The notes: a model not told the origin generated them from the letters alone. DNA of 45,169 nucleotides from an uncultured Pirellulaceae bacterium (GCA_937921995.1 CAKZVF010000260.1:1-45169); one strand, 5' to 3'. Positions 1 to 8,707 are shown, counted from the stretch's first letter. Numbers and translations: made by a program.

Positions 1-1
1 C

Positions 2-214
2 CGCGAGCTCAGTCCAGTCATCGACGAATTGTCGACGGAGTCAGAGGGCACCGCCAAGGTTGGCAAGATCAACGTCACAGAGAACATGGAACTGGCAATG
101 AAATACGGCGTTGCCGCGGTACCAACGATTCTCGTCTTCAAAGACGGTGAAGTTGTCGCTCGCCAAGTCGGCGCTGTTCCAAAGGCGAAGCTGCAAGAAA
201 TGTTGGCAGTCTAA
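2..214 (+). CDS. trxA: Thioredoxin, C-terminal part (5' end outside window)
   Basis: This is the last 70 codons of a thioredoxin, the small cytoplasmic disulfide reductase. The reading frame is open to the left edge of the window, so the start and the CGPC active site lie upstream and cannot be checked. Visible thioredoxin hallmarks are the KINVTEN strand, the helix ending KYGVAAVPT with the conserved cis-proline, and the strand LVFKDGEVVARQVGAVPK leading into the C-terminal helix. A hairpin terminator follows the stop, so this is the last gene of its transcript. Family identity is secure; whether it is the housekeeping trxA or a paralogue cannot be told from the fragment. Confidence 0.9.
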   Translation, partial: RELSPVIDELSTESEGTAKVGKINVTENMELAMKYGVAAVPTILVFKDGEVVARQVGAVPKAKLQEMLAV

Positions 215-248
215 AACTGCTACTTGCAGTAGTGAATCAATGAAAGGT

Positions 249-283
249 TGCGTCCTGAGGTATCAAGACGCAGCTTTTTTTTT
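249..283 (+). terminator. Rho-independent terminator after thioredoxin
   Basis: The stem TGCGTC (249-254) pairs with GACGCA (267-272). Inside it a small TGA/TCA stem closes on a GGTA loop. Nine T follow at 275-283. It lies 35 nt after the thioredoxin stop codon. Confidence 0.8.
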
Positions 284-341
284 CGCGAACCATCTTGCGA
301 GATCGAAATGACTATTGCCTTTGAAAGCTACCGTCGGCCTG

Positions 342-608
342 TTACGTCAGGTGTTGGTGCCGTGTTCGTTTTGCTGGGCAACGTTTACGCATTGAGGAAA
401 GAATGCGATTGAACATGAAATCACCGGCGCGCGGACGGATCATGGCGAAAACAGTTAGGGAACTTCTCCCGGCCAGCTGCATCATCGCGGCGCTTGGCGT
501 CAGTCCACCTAACGCTAACGCAGAGCATAGTTCGATTCGGTGCACGCTCGCGGCCTCGCAGGCACGCAAGCCAGCGACACTGTCGATGCAGACCTCGGGG
601 GTAGCCAT
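342..608 (-). pseudogene. cutC: Truncated cutC remnant (copper homeostasis protein CutC family)
   Basis: From ATG 608 (a GTG lies one codon upstream, with a GGAG-type ribosome site before it) the translation matches the N-terminus of CutC, a TIM-barrel protein usually of 230-250 residues. It has the first strand EVCIDSV, then HRIELCSALALGGLTPS, then the second-strand signature MIRPRAGDF. After about 64 residues CutC similarity stops. The frame continues with unrelated basic sequence and ends at 342. The other two frames downstream give no convincing continuation, so most of the barrel was deleted or has decayed. It cannot encode a working CutC. What is seen is the fragment; that it is a pseudogene rather than a small expressed protein is inference. 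Confidence 0.75.
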
Positions 609-700
609 CACTTGCTCCTGTTTCTCTCAAGAACGACGAATAAATTCTACTGGTAGTAGGCTCGTGAACCTAACACGCGCACAATCGAGACTTCAGAACG

Positions 701-737
701 AAAAAGACCGCCGAAGAGAACCAACGGCGGTCTTTTT
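701..737. terminator. Strong bidirectional terminator hairpin
   Basis: A perfect 13-bp stem: positions 701-713 (A5 then GACCGCCG) pair with 725-737 (CGGCGGTC then T5), with an 11-nt loop. The A-run on one side and T-run on the other make it usable in both directions. It sits 43 nt past the stop of the minus-strand amidotransferase gene (781) and upstream of the cutC remnant. Confidence 0.85.
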
Positions 738-780
738 AATTTGAATACAGATCGGCGACTGTTACCAGCAGCAACTGGGA

Positions 781-1533
781 CTACGCGGCAACTTTTACCA
801 GAGCCACAGCGTCCGGTTCGCGAATCATGTCCAAGAACTCTTCAAAGATTCGACCGTCAAGTGCCGAGGCAGCTTCGTTCTCCGGGTGAAACTGAGTTCC
901 AATTGCGATCCACTGTTCGTCTGTGCTTTCGATGGCTTCAATGACACCGTCAGGGCAAGTCGCGGTGACGCGGAAGCCAGGGGCCAATTCGTCAATGGCC
1001 ATGTGGTGGCGGCTGCTGACGCGAATCTCTCCGTCGCCGTAAACACGCTCCATCAGTGAATCGGTGACGATGTCCAGGCTGTGGCGGTGCCCTTTATCTT
1101 GTGCGTCACGATGTGGAATCGCAGAGGGAACATCTTCAGGAATGTGCAAAAACAAATTGCCGCCCATGGTTACGTTCAGCAACTGGTGGCCGACGCCAAT
1201 CGCCAACACAGGCAGTTTTTCATCGGCGATCGTATGCATCAACTTGCGATCAAAACGCTCTCGTCGCGCGTCCATCGGACGAACCGACGGATGCAGCATA
1301 AAACCATCACGGCGTGGATCCAAGTCTCCACCACCGACCAAGACAAATCCGTCAAGCGTTTTCAATAATGCTTGAATGTCATCTTCACACTCCAACGGCG
1401 GGACAACGATAGGAATACCACCGGCTCGAACGATGCTGTCGTAGTATCCGGATGTAATAACCGACAATGCAGGTTGGTTTCCTTGTGCGGCACGGTAGTC
1501 TGCGTTAATTCCGATCAGTGGCTTGCGATGCAT
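781..1533 (-). CDS. Class I glutamine amidotransferase-like protein (peptidase C26 / PuuD type) lacking the nucleophilic Cys
   Basis: A 250-residue protein of the gamma-glutamyl-GABA hydrolase (PuuD, peptidase C26) family, which hydrolyses gamma-glutamyl amides with a Cys-His-Glu triad. Family landmarks are the N-terminal KPLIGIN, GFVLVGGGDLDP (62-73), the nucleophile-elbow region LAIGVGHQLLNVTMGG (110-125) and TQFHPE (213-218) carrying His216 and Glu218. The elbow should read G-I-C-R-G; here the cysteine position is Gly113, so classical amidase chemistry is not expected. It could be a binding protein or use altered chemistry. The start at 1533 is favoured because AAGGAG lies 7 nt upstream; an in-frame extension to 1659 has no family sequence. 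It is transcribed alone and ends at the 701-737 terminator. Confidence 0.85.
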   Translation of the reverse strand: MHRKPLIGINADYRAAQGNQPALSVITSGYYDSIVRAGGIPIVVPPLECEDDIQALLKTLDGFVLVGGGDLDPRRDGFMLHPSVRPMDARRERFDRKLMHTIADEKLPVLAIGVGHQLLNVTMGGNLFLHIPEDVPSAIPHRDAQDKGHRHSLDIVTDSLMERVYGDGEIRVSSRHHMAIDELAPGFRVTATCPDGVIEAIESTDEQWIAIGTQFHPENEAASALDGRIFEEFLDMIREPDAVALVKVAA

Positions 1534-1651
1534 ATAAAAACTCCTTGTTTCTTTCTTGACCCTTCGTGGGTCTCTGTTGGCAAGTGAAATCTCAACCGGG
1601 ATAAGAGGGTCTCGATTGGATTTGCGAAAGTTGTGATGTAACCCACCCACG

Positions 1652-1684
1652 TTGACCAATACTTGCCAAAAAATTTGTGGTCAA
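1652..1684. promoter_or_regulatory. Possible operator: inverted repeat TTGACCA-N19-TGGTCAA
   Basis: TTGACCA (1652-1658) and its reverse complement TGGTCAA (1678-1684) are spaced 26 nt start to start, about 120 nt upstream of the amidotransferase start. The spacing and dyad symmetry would suit a dimeric regulator. No known box is recognised, so this is a weak call from symmetry alone. Confidence 0.25.
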
Positions 1685-2108
1685 AGAGCTTTTTTCAGGA
1701 CCAAGAACGTTATTGCGATTAATTCGCTGTTATGGTATCAACCTGCATTCAAGTTCTAGTTTTGCACTTGGGACATAAAAGACATACATGGAACGGGGCT
1801 AAAACCCAACGCTTCCTTGCATTGTCCGATGTCACCATTGGCAACGTCGATGTGTTCCATATAAATTTGAAATGTTGCAATCATTTGCAACTCATGGAAA
1901 GCATTCTGTCATCGAATTTGTAGAGGTCAAGAATTCCCTGCATCTTTGCGATGCTTTGCTAAAGCACACCATATCTTGTGCAAGCATTTGCGAAACGCTA
2001 GCACAACTGGTATTTTCTTCTGGTGCTACACGATAGAAATTCGGTTGCCATAGCCAAATTCGAATCTTTTGAGCGCGCTTTCTGCCCCTCTTTCCACACC
2101 ATAAATTG
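1685..2108. other. Intergenic region between divergent genes; no gene seen
   Basis: About 420 nt, AT-richer than its neighbours, between the divergent amidotransferase and OleA-like genes. Frames on both strands are short and carry no recognisable protein sequence. Promoters for both flanking genes probably lie here, but no clear -35/-10 pair stands out. Confidence 0.5.
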
Positions 2109-3182
2109 ATGAACTTCAAACACGTCTGCATCGAATCCTTAGCCTGCACGTTACCGACTGAGACTTGGACTTCGGCACAGGTCGAAGAAAAACTGGAGCC
2201 TTTGTACAGCCGATTGAAGCTTCCGGCAGGGCGTTTGGAGTTGATGACGGGTATTGAGCAACGGGGCTTTTGGGCACCGGGCACGCGTCCGAGTGAGGTC
2301 AGCGTCAACAGCGGGCGACTGGCACTCGATGCCGCAAATAACGACGCGATCGAAATCGATTGCCTGATTCATGGCTCCGTTTGCCGTGACTTCCTCGAAC
2401 CGGCGACCGCCTGCACCGTTCACCATCAATTGGGACTACCATCGAACTGCTTGGTGTTTGACATCTCTAACGCATGCCTGGGGATTCTTACGGGAATGAT
2501 CCAAGCCGCCTGCATGATTGAATCAGGGCAGATCAAATCGGCACTGATCGTAGGAAGCGAGGGTGGTCGGCAGTTGGTCGAAGCCACGATCGCTGCGCTC
2601 AATCGAGACCAATCGTTGACTCGCAAAACGATCAAGAATGCCATCGCCAGTCTGACGATTGGCTCGGCCAGTGCAGCGGTTGTGTTGACGCATGAATCGA
2701 TCAGCCAAACCCAGAATCGGCTGACCACAGCGACGACGCTGGCCAACACCAAGTACAACGACCTTTGCCAAAGCGACCAAGACCAAGCCGGCGCTGAAAT
2801 GCAACCTTTAATGCAAACCGACTCCGAGGTTCTCATGCGTGAAGGAATTGACACCGGCAGAAGAAACTTTCATCAGTTTCTACAACAGTCGCAGTGGTCC
2901 ATTGATTCGATTGACGCCACGGTCTGCCACCAAGTAGGCACGGCCCACCGAAAACTTATGTTGGAGTCGTTGAATTTAGATCCCGAAAACGATTTTCCCA
3001 CGTTTCAGTTTCTGGGCAATACAGGTGCCGCCGCTCTTCCTTCAGCTTTTGCGATCGGTTGCGAGCAGAATTTCTTTAAGCCCGCCCAGAAAATTGCTTG
3101 GCTGGGAATCGGTTCGGGCATCAATTGCACGATGATGGGCGTGCAGTGGAACGAGAGTCGCGTTGCTTCAGGGAAGATGTAA
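2109..3182 (+). CDS. OleA-like 3-oxoacyl-ACP synthase III family thiolase
   Basis: A 357-residue thiolase-fold enzyme of the FabH/OleA group. OleA joins two fatty acyl-CoAs head to head, the first step of long-chain olefin biosynthesis. The triad is visible: Cys123 in DISNACLG, His274 in CHQVG and Asn304 in FLGNTGAA. Glu97 in FLEPATACTVHHQLGLP may be the extra glutamate typical of OleA, and the C-terminus LGIGSGINCTMMGVQW is OleA-like rather than FabH-like. No oleB, oleC or oleD gene is adjacent; the neighbours are unrelated. ATG 2109 is chosen over TTG 2106; neither has a clear ribosome site. OleA versus another ketosynthase III subgroup cannot be settled without a tree. Confidence 0.85.
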   Translation: MNFKHVCIESLACTLPTETWTSAQVEEKLEPLYSRLKLPAGRLELMTGIEQRGFWAPGTRPSEVSVNSGRLALDAANNDAIEIDCLIHGSVCRDFLEPATACTVHHQLGLPSNCLVFDISNACLGILTGMIQAACMIESGQIKSALIVGSEGGRQLVEATIAALNRDQSLTRKTIKNAIASLTIGSASAAVVLTHESISQTQNRLTTATTLANTKYNDLCQSDQDQAGAEMQPLMQTDSEVLMREGIDTGRRNFHQFLQQSQWSIDSIDATVCHQVGTAHRKLMLESLNLDPENDFPTFQFLGNTGAAALPSAFAIGCEQNFFKPAQKIAWLGIGSGINCTMMGVQWNESRVASGKM

Positions 3183-3603
3183 ACCGATCGACCTCCGCTC
3201 CGATCTTCGAACGCACCTCCTGGGTCCCTCGCTGATGCCCCATTCTTCTGTGAACTTAAGGTTTTGACGAAAACAACCAATCGCGACTACATCAAATTAC
3301 AGCTAATCCATAAGGTGATTTTGTGATTTGCACAGAGAAGTGGTAGAATCCAGCATAGGGCCTGAACTAAGATAGTTTCATGCGAGGCTACGATGTTTTG
3401 GCTACGATATTTTGGAAATATGCCCCCGCAATACCGGCCGTTTTGGCGTCAGCAGATTGTTGATTTAGTCGCTCGAACGCGTTAGGAATTTTCGATATTA
3501 GCACGAACGCGTACCCGCGGGGTTTAGCAGAAATCATAGCTCCCGTGCTCACGCATTCGGGTTGTGATTGAAAGAACAAATTTGTTTTGGAACTATTCGT
3601 TTT
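3183..3603. other. Intergenic region, no gene seen
   Basis: About 420 nt between the OleA-like gene and the next plus-strand gene. Reading frames here look random on both strands. No terminator with a T-run and no RNA gene was recognised. Confidence 0.45.
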
Positions 3604-4998
3604 ATGAGCACACCCAATCACAAACCCCGTTCCAGACGCACCCGTTATCAAAAGTTTTCGGACAAGGTGTTTTCACTAACCGGAATGCCGGTTTGGCGAG
3701 TCGCAACGATCATCGTTTTTTTAGTTGGCTTGGGCTGGGCACTCCAATACGCCTTGCGAGGTGAAGAACAAACGGCCGTCCAAAAAACTAAGCTAGAGAA
3801 AAAAGAGGACTTTCTGCAAGCAATTACGATACCAGAAAGGTTCTTTGAATTTGCGTTCCCGATCCAGATCGAGAAACTTGATGCAAAGATTGGTCGTTGC
3901 GATCAATTGCTGAATCAGGGGAGCGAATACAGCGATCAGATTCAAGAAAAACGATTGGCGTTGCTGTCTCTTAAAGTGATGACCGTCGCAAAAAATGGAA
4001 TTGATCCTACAGAGACTTTAGATCAATTCCTCAACAGCCTCGATCAAGTCTCTGGTGCATTGGAACAGCAAGATCAGTATCAATATCTATTGGTTTCGAC
4101 CTACTTGAAAGTACTGGCTGCGGACCCCGACTCAGATTTTTATGCTCCAACGGAGGCGGCGATTAGTGCAATCAACGAGACAACTCCAGTTCCGCAACTT
4201 CAAGCGACCAGCTGCTATCAAACAGCGATGAAGTACTACGAAGACAGCAACGACAGGGATAAAGCCGGCAAGCTTCTCCAGTTATTAGGTGAAAAGATGT
4301 CAATGGCAGAAGAACCAGAGGTGGCATACCACGGCATTTCGTTGGTGGACTTCCCGAATTTCTATGAAGTCTACCATGGAGCGATCAGCACAGCGTTGTC
4401 AGCAGACAGTTGGAAAGCCGAAACAAACAAATTGCTGAACCAACTCGAAAAGACTCCTCCTCGGTCGCTGAAGACACTCAGCGTGTTGATGAATGTGCCG
4501 GAGAAACATTTACATGCGGGAAATCAGGAGGTCGCTCTCACCGTTCTGCAAGAGCTGCAGTCTGCAGCGTCTGCCAGCGATGCCCGCACGCGCGACGACA
4601 TGCTCCCAAAGATGCAAAGGCTTAAGACTCGCATCGAACTGTTCAGAAACACGTTCCCCCTGTCAGGTCTCGACCTCGCGGGGAGAACGATCGGACCTCC
4701 CGAGAAAGAGCAGACAATGATCATCTTCTTCAACCCAAACAGCAAAAGATCGGTGAACGCGCTGCGCCGCCTGGCAGGCTCCCCCTTACGCGAAGGGTGG
4801 TCCACCACAACCTATCTAGCATCGGTATTTGAGCTGCAAGAGGAGGACATCAGCGTCCTGAGAAAGTTGGATCCAAATTTTACGATCGTGGACGGGCCAA
4901 CGGCAAAGGATTGGTTCGAAAAATGTGGAATCGAACAAGTGCCCTATTCAATCAGACTCGACGAAGCAGGTGTCGTGCAACGTATGGGGTTCCCGTAG
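3604..4998 (+). CDS. Membrane-anchored protein with thioredoxin-like C-terminus, paralogue A
   Basis: A 464-residue protein without a recognised named family. It has a basic N-terminus, one membrane helix at about 29-50, then a long mostly helical region. A C-terminal segment from about 365 (LDLAGRTIGPP, then MIIFFNP, with VPYSIRLDEAGVV near the end) reads like a thioredoxin/TlpA fold including a cis-proline-like VPY. No CxxC is present, so a redox role is unlikely. It is clearly paralogous to the gene at 7011-8600: both share KFSDKVF/KLNDKVF-type motifs before the helix, the TP-VP/Q motif mid-protein, TPPRSLKT/TPPQSVKT and the whole C-terminal domain. ATG 3604 gives the same start context as the paralogue (MS plus basic residues). 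The bulk of the protein probably faces the periplasm. Confidence 0.7.
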   Translation: MSTPNHKPRSRRTRYQKFSDKVFSLTGMPVWRVATIIVFLVGLGWALQYALRGEEQTAVQKTKLEKKEDFLQAITIPERFFEFAFPIQIEKLDAKIGRCDQLLNQGSEYSDQIQEKRLALLSLKVMTVAKNGIDPTETLDQFLNSLDQVSGALEQQDQYQYLLVSTYLKVLAADPDSDFYAPTEAAISAINETTPVPQLQATSCYQTAMKYYEDSNDRDKAGKLLQLLGEKMSMAEEPEVAYHGISLVDFPNFYEVYHGAISTALSADSWKAETNKLLNQLEKTPPRSLKTLSVLMNVPEKHLHAGNQEVALTVLQELQSAASASDARTRDDMLPKMQRLKTRIELFRNTFPLSGLDLAGRTIGPPEKEQTMIIFFNPNSKRSVNALRRLAGSPLREGWSTTTYLASVFELQEEDISVLRKLDPNFTIVDGPTAKDWFEKCGIEQVPYSIRLDEAGVVQRMGFP

Positions 4999-5034
4999 TT
5001 GGGGCCGATCTGGAGCCGATTCCGGAAAGATGCC

Positions 5035-6819
5035 TTAATCCTGAGAGAACCCGAGGACTTCAATGAAACTGGATTTTCTCAAATACTCTCCACCGTCGAT
5101 GGTCAAAACCGCCTTCATGTTCTCTTCGGTTTTCGCCACGACGCGGACGTTGAATTCGCCGTCGATAAAAATCACACCCGCCTCGTCCTCGCGTCCCCAC
5201 AGCGATAGACCATCGGACGTTAAATCCGTTGGCTGAACGAATTGATATTCGTCAGGGACTCGAACTTCTAAAGCGATCGCCGTCTGATCGAGCGCATCGG
5301 AGATCGAAGAAATTTTTGCCGGCGTGTCCCGATTCGGAAACATCCAATTAGCATTGACCGGGAACATTGGAGACATTGGCTCCATGAGTATTTTGTTGTG
5401 CAATTGTGGAAGAACATATTTGTGAAGCCGCTTATTGGCTTCACTGTTCCACGGAGATTTAAAGTCATACCGGTCAAAGATTCTTTGCCATCCCATTAGC
5501 GGCAAAAGCTCGGTACGCCAGCTGAATGTTGCGAACTCTGGCTTTGCTTGAAGCCGAAAATTTGGTGCCGGAAGGTGACCGTGAAGGCTCTCGTAAGACT
5601 TCAGCGCCTTGGCAACATCTTTCATCCATTTCATCCGCGTCCGCAGCGACAGCGTTCGTTCAATGTCTTCGACACCTGTTTGCAGAAACTTCCCAAAATC
5701 ACGTGGACGCGTGAACTCTGATTGGATGACCGAACCTGCGCTGCGCACTTGGTACAAACCAGACGCCTCGATCTGTCGGCTGATCTTGTTGAGCATAGGA
5801 AGGCTGCGCGATTTAAACATTCGTTTCTGGGTTCCGTACTGGAAACTAAACAGCGTTAGCAATTGCCCAATATTGCCCGAATCAAGCAGCTTGGCCCAAA
5901 CTTCTGTGACCTGTTCAGCAGCGTCTTCTGAGGACATCTTCAGTTCAGTTGTCAATAGTTGGCTGGCCGACAACGACAACGAAGCATCGAAGTGTCGCGC
6001 CGATGTTGGCAGCTGTAAAAGAGGTTTCATATCAGCGCCCAAAAATTGTGTAGCAGTCGCCATCACGCCTTTGAGCGCACCTCGAACGGGCTCAAACGAG
6101 AGACTCAACGCCACATCGACATCCGCGTCGACTTTGGAAATAGCCTCAGCCAAATCCCCTTTGCCGTCAGCCGAGTTCAATTTCTCCAACATCGCCGCGG
6201 TACCAACAGCGACTTGCGTTTCTGATCGTATTTCGATCTTGGAACGCCACTGACTGTCTCGGTCATCGGTTTCAGATTCGCCGCGCGTTTTCATCACTCT
6301 TGCAAGTTCGTCTTTGTCAAAGGGCTCAAGAAATTCCACAACGAAGACAACGAAGTCAGATTCCTTTGCCTCTTCCGCCTTGGCCGCATCTGCAATCTCG
6401 CGATCGCACAAAATCCAAACCGCAGAAAGCTTGCTGGGATGGGCATTCTTCCGACCTAAGTAGGGTTGAAGAAGTCGAATTAGTCGCGCCCATTCAAACT
6501 CCTGCAAATCTGGGTTTTGATAGATCTGCACGGCGTCAATCAATAGCACCGCAAAATGATCTTTGTGGACAAAAGACAATTCAAGGGAACGTTCCTTTCT
6601 TTGCAGAACAAGCGGCGAATCCTCCGTCGGTATCGGCGCGGTCTGGTAGGTTTCTTCGTTCGCCGTGACTAAGGCTTTCGTCGAAGAGCGCGGCTTGGCG
6701 ACAGGAGAAGCTGAATCACCGCATCCCGAGATTGCCAAGACAGCCAAACCGATGCAGAGACTCCAAACGCTTCTGCGGTCAAACGCGGCTCGAATTTTAG
6801 GATTCAATATAATTCTCAA
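5035..6819 (-). CDS. Lipoprotein with DUF1559-like C-terminal region
   Basis: A 594-residue predicted lipoprotein. The N-terminus has a basic start, a hydrophobic stretch and a lipobox LAISGC with Cys33, so it should be processed by signal peptidase II and lipid-anchored. The middle (about 80-400) has no family I recognise. The C-terminal part (about 410-590) resembles planctomycete DUF1559 proteins: a SWRTELLPLMGWQRIFDRYD segment followed by SPWNSEANKRL, and later an acidic strand region near VIFIDGE. It lies between, and opposite to, two paralogous plus-strand genes. The start is TTG 6819; there is no ATG before the signal peptide and no strong ribosome site, so the exact start is uncertain. 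Function unknown. Confidence 0.75.
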   Translation of the reverse strand: MRIILNPKIRAAFDRRSVWSLCIGLAVLAISGCGDSASPVAKPRSSTKALVTANEETYQTAPIPTEDSPLVLQRKERSLELSFVHKDHFAVLLIDAVQIYQNPDLQEFEWARLIRLLQPYLGRKNAHPSKLSAVWILCDREIADAAKAEEAKESDFVVFVVEFLEPFDKDELARVMKTRGESETDDRDSQWRSKIEIRSETQVAVGTAAMLEKLNSADGKGDLAEAISKVDADVDVALSLSFEPVRGALKGVMATATQFLGADMKPLLQLPTSARHFDASLSLSASQLLTTELKMSSEDAAEQVTEVWAKLLDSGNIGQLLTLFSFQYGTQKRMFKSRSLPMLNKISRQIEASGLYQVRSAGSVIQSEFTRPRDFGKFLQTGVEDIERTLSLRTRMKWMKDVAKALKSYESLHGHLPAPNFRLQAKPEFATFSWRTELLPLMGWQRIFDRYDFKSPWNSEANKRLHKYVLPQLHNKILMEPMSPMFPVNANWMFPNRDTPAKISSISDALDQTAIALEVRVPDEYQFVQPTDLTSDGLSLWGREDEAGVIFIDGEFNVRVVAKTEENMKAVLTIDGGEYLRKSSFIEVLGFSQD

Positions 6820-7010
6820 ATCAACGTCGTTGCCCCCGCCTCAAATTTGAGGAACTCAACGTTTAAGGATAGAAAACAGGAACGCTGCTTGATAAAATTG
6901 GACGGAGAACAAGATGTAAAATTTGCGAAAAGTGATTCTTGAACTCAGGGGCACGCCTGAAACAAGAAAACGGCGGGCTGAAAAACCACATCATATTTAA
7001 GAAACACTTT

Positions 7011-8600
7011 ATGAGCAAGCAACGTAAACACCGCAAGTACGAAAGGCCCGCCGCGCAACTCAAGCAAAGCGAGCCACGCACCCCCAGCGAGGGAATTAAG
7101 CCAAGCGAACAGTTTAAACCAAGCGAACAGCTTGAGCCGAGCGAACAGCTTAAATCGAACGAGCTACCTAAGACCAAAGAGCAATCTAAGTCGGGCAAGA
7201 AACGTAAGCGTCGAAGCCGCTTTAAGAAATTAAACGATAAGGTTTTTAAGAAAACTGGGATGCCGCTTTCGCGATTGGCCTCAATCGTCGCCGGCGTACT
7301 GCTGATCGGTGGACTCATCTTTTACATCAGATCCTTGGGGAACGAATCGCTACCGTCTTCCATCGAGGCCCCTACATCTCAGTTTGATTCTGGGGAATCC
7401 GAGGAGCAGGACTTTATCACGGCCGTTACCATTCCCGCAGATTTTGCAGAATCCTCTCTGCCAGTTCGCATCGATAAAGTCAATTGGATGATTGAACGAT
7501 GCACTTACCTGCTCAATCAAAAAAACAATTATAGTGAAAAGATTGAAGAGAAAATGTTGGCGCTGCTTGCGCTCAAAGCTGTGATGATGGCCGAGAGTGG
7601 CTTGGATCCGGCTCCGCATTTGGACATGTTGAAAAAGAGAGTCGCCCAGTCTTCGGGGACACTAACTCAAACCGACAAACACCAATATTTAGTTGTTGTC
7701 ACCTACATGACCGCACTGGCCTCTGCGCCTGAAGCGGATATTTACGAAGACGCGGTAGAAGTCATCAATGCGATTGAGGACACCACCCCAGTTCCACCAG
7801 CCACAGCGATCTCATGTTACAACTCATGCTTGAAATACTACGTGAATAGCACTGATAAAACAGCAGCGGGGCAACTCCTACAACTGATGGGAGAAAAACT
7901 TGCGATCTCAGATCAGCAGCGACTCTCCGACTTGGGTTTGACCCTAATCGACTATCCCAATTTTTCCTACTACTATCAGGACTCCTTTGTCCAACCAAAG
8001 TCAGGCACCAAATTCGAAGCCGAAACGATCAATTTACTTAAGCAAATTCAAAAGACGCCGCCTCAATCGGTGAAAACCTACGATTTATTACTGACGGTGC
8101 CCGAGCAATACTTGCAAGCCGGGAACGCCAATGTCGCACTAAAAATACTTGACCAGTTCAGTTCAATTGCCCGCCAAAGTAATCCGAAAATCCGCGACAA
8201 CGTGCTTGAAAAGGTCGAAAGACTAACCAAACGCGTCAATCTGATGGGAAAAAAGTTCTCAGTCTCTGGTGTTGATGTGACCGGAACTGAAATCGAGCCT
8301 TCCAAGAAAGAAAAAACAGTCATCATTTTCTGGGACCCCGACAGCGAGAAACCGAATGAAGCACTCGTGCGCGTTGCCGATTCCCGGCTGTTCGATCGGT
8401 GGTCGACAACAGTGTTTTTGGTTTCGGTATCAGAGTTGACGGTCGAAGAAATTGTCGCGCTTAAAAAACTGTACCCCAATTTCAGAGTTGTCGATGGCCC
8501 CACTTCGGTTGACTGGATCGAAAGAAGCGGAGTAAACGAGGCACCGTACTTGATCATGCTCGATCAACAGGGAATCGTCCGAAGGTTAAGCACGCCGTAG
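7011..8600 (+). CDS. Membrane-anchored protein with thioredoxin-like C-terminus, paralogue B
   Basis: A 529-residue paralogue of the protein at 3604-4998. It differs at the N-terminus, where residues about 24-60 form a degenerate PSEQ repeat tract (about five units) before a very basic KKRKRRSRFKK segment. One membrane helix spans about 88-108. The central helical region and the C-terminal thioredoxin-like domain (VTGTEIEPSKKEK, VIIFWDPDSE, EAPYLIMLDQQGIV) align well with paralogue A, and it too lacks a CxxC pair. ATG 7011 is used; an upstream in-frame TTG at 6939 adds 24 residues without counterpart. Both paralogues run in the same direction around a divergent lipoprotein gene, suggesting duplication of an ancestral unit. 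Function unknown. Confidence 0.7.
   Translation: MSKQRKHRKYERPAAQLKQSEPRTPSEGIKPSEQFKPSEQLEPSEQLKSNELPKTKEQSKSGKKRKRRSRFKKLNDKVFKKTGMPLSRLASIVAGVLLIGGLIFYIRSLGNESLPSSIEAPTSQFDSGESEEQDFITAVTIPADFAESSLPVRIDKVNWMIERCTYLLNQKNNYSEKIEEKMLALLALKAVMMAESGLDPAPHLDMLKKRVAQSSGTLTQTDKHQYLVVVTYMTALASAPEADIYEDAVEVINAIEDTTPVPPATAISCYNSCLKYYVNSTDKTAAGQLLQLMGEKLAISDQQRLSDLGLTLIDYPNFSYYYQDSFVQPKSGTKFEAETINLLKQIQKTPPQSVKTYDLLLTVPEQYLQAGNANVALKILDQFSSIARQSNPKIRDNVLEKVERLTKRVNLMGKKFSVSGVDVTGTEIEPSKKEKTVIIFWDPDSEKPNEALVRVADSRLFDRWSTTVFLVSVSELTVEEIVALKKLYPNFRVVDGPTSVDWIERSGVNEAPYLIMLDQQGIVRRLSTP
7078..7191 (+). repeat. Degenerate in-gene tandem repeat (about 18-nt unit, PSEQ coding)
   Basis: Units built around AAGCGAACAG recur in register every 18 nt at about 7100-7160, encoding KPSEQF, KPSEQL, EPSEQL and KSNEL, with more diverged copies on both sides. 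The repeat makes a hydrophilic, charged linker on the cytoplasmic side of the membrane helix of paralogue B; paralogue A has none. Confidence 0.6.
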
Positions 8601-8707
8601 CATGCCGATCGCACCAAAGAATGTTGAACTGAACAATCTCGACAAATCAACAAAGGATGCGCAGTTGACGGCGGTGCCTGCGCATAATCTGGAACGAATA
8701 GGCCTCC

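Noticed and set aside
1555..1576. GACCC-N5-GGGTC hairpin upstream of the amidotransferase gene as a riboswitch or attenuator
   Set aside because: It is a short stem without a T-run or any recognised aptamer element.
1534..1659. N-terminal extension of the amidotransferase-like gene to 1659
   Set aside because: A well-spaced AAGGAG precedes the internal ATG at 1533, and the family begins there.
3388..3651. Minus-strand frame of 87 codons upstream of paralogue A
   Set aside because: It overlaps the start of the real plus-strand gene, has no motif and no supporting ribosome site.
5609..6253. Plus-strand frame of 214 codons opposite the DUF1559-like lipoprotein
   Set aside because: The minus frame has a signal peptide, lipobox and DUF1559-like segment. 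The plus frame is a Ser/Arg-rich shadow.
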